Below, piece by piece: positions 6,160 to 6,309 of a stretch of 6,309 nucleotides of DNA. The translations under genes were made by a program, and so were the position numbers. Source of the DNA: Calditrichaceae bacterium (lineage in GTDB: Bacteria; Calditrichota; Calditrichia; Calditrichales; Calditrichaceae). The first letter of the stretch is position 1; each line of letters begins with the position of its first letter. The notes beneath the pieces are model-generated. The model saw only the letters and a list, made by a program, of their open reading frames with translations, did not search any database and was not told the origin of the DNA. The stretch spans positions 1 through 6,309 of the forward strand of contig JAUVIB010000198.1 of the NCBI GenBank assembly GCA_030592985.1. The letters run 5' to 3'.

Positions 6160-6309
6160 TGTCTGAACGAAAAATCACATTTTTCGTCATTTCGACCATA
6201 GGGAGAAATCTTAACTTTAACATTTACAATGATTTATAGATTTCTCCGCGTCAGAGACGGGCAGGCGACTTCGCTCGAAATGACATTTTCCTCACTTTTC
6301 GTTCAGACA
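6160..6309. repeat. 150-bp palindromic repeat element (MITE/RUP-like)
   Basis: The element is bounded by perfect 14-bp terminal inverted repeats, TGTCTGAACGAAAA at 6160-6173 and its complement at 6296-6309. Two inner pairs are also perfect: GTCATTTCGA (6186-6195) with 6275-6284, and GGAGAAATCT (6202-6211) with 6238-6247. The central loop, 6212-6237, is AT-rich. The right arm carries 27 nt between the inner pairs (6248-6274) where the left arm has only 6 (6196-6201). There is no coding capacity. Elements with GTCATTTCGA...GAGAAATCT arms are common as dispersed intergenic palindromes in Bacteroidota and related phyla, as I recall. The window ends exactly at its last base, so flanking target-site duplication cannot be checked. 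Confidence 0.75.
6167..6187. repeat. Perfect 9-bp local hairpin inside the left arm of the repeat
   Basis: ACGAAAAAT (6167-6175) pairs perfectly with ATTTTTCGT (6179-6187) across a three-base CAC loop. It overlaps the left terminal inverted repeat, so this arm can fold on itself as well as with the distant right arm. On the + strand the 3' half of the stem is T-rich, so it could stall or end transcription from the operon, but it lacks a GC-rich stem. Confidence 0.55.

Noticed and set aside
1..6309. CRISPR array, tRNA or rRNA genes
   Set aside because: No regularly spaced direct repeats, no tRNA cloverleaf and no rRNA-like segment were recognised by eye on either strand.

Overview
The window is AT-rich, roughly one third GC by eye, and every supported gene lies on the + strand. 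It holds the 3' part of an outer-membrane beta-barrel gene, an AT-rich intergenic gap, a tight four-gene operon, and a non-coding tail ending in a palindromic repeat. The barrel protein indicates a diderm bacterium. The operon proteins look most like ones I remember from Bacteroidota and related FCB-group genomes. Three of the four operon genes have clear Shine-Dalgarno sites (AGGAGA, AAAGGAG, AAGGGGG). That is less typical of Bacteroidota proper and hints at a relative such as Calditrichota or another FCB lineage. This placement is inference, not proof.

Layout: 1-893 is a 5'-truncated beta-barrel protein. 894-1148 is non-coding and probably carries the operon promoter. 1149-2039 encodes an ABC ATPase of the CcmA/NosF type. 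2049-2720 encodes its ABC-2-type permease with about six membrane segments. 2720-3964 encodes a membrane-anchored protein with a large extracytoplasmic domain, probably DUF4857. 3974-5929 encodes a 651-residue polytopic iron-sulfur protein of the NosR/NapH kind with a long C-terminal tail. 5930-6159 is non-coding, and 6160-6309 is a 150-bp inverted-repeat element that ends at the last base of the window.

The four genes from 1149 to 5929 are separated by 9 nt, a 1-nt overlap and 9 nt, so they are almost certainly co-transcribed and probably act together. The layout recalls the accessory genes of nitrous-oxide reductase (a NosR-like iron-sulfur membrane protein plus the NosF/NosY transporter), but no nosZ, nosD or nosL lies in the window. 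The most striking part is the tail of the last protein. It appears to contain three successive heavy-metal-associated (HMA)-like repeats, of which only the first keeps one cysteine. The positive-inside rule puts this tail and the large DUF4857-like domain on the outer side of the membrane, and the iron-sulfur motifs in the cytoplasm. My working hypothesis is a redox-linked transport or metallocofactor-maturation complex in the inner membrane. Its substrate cannot be read from the sequence.
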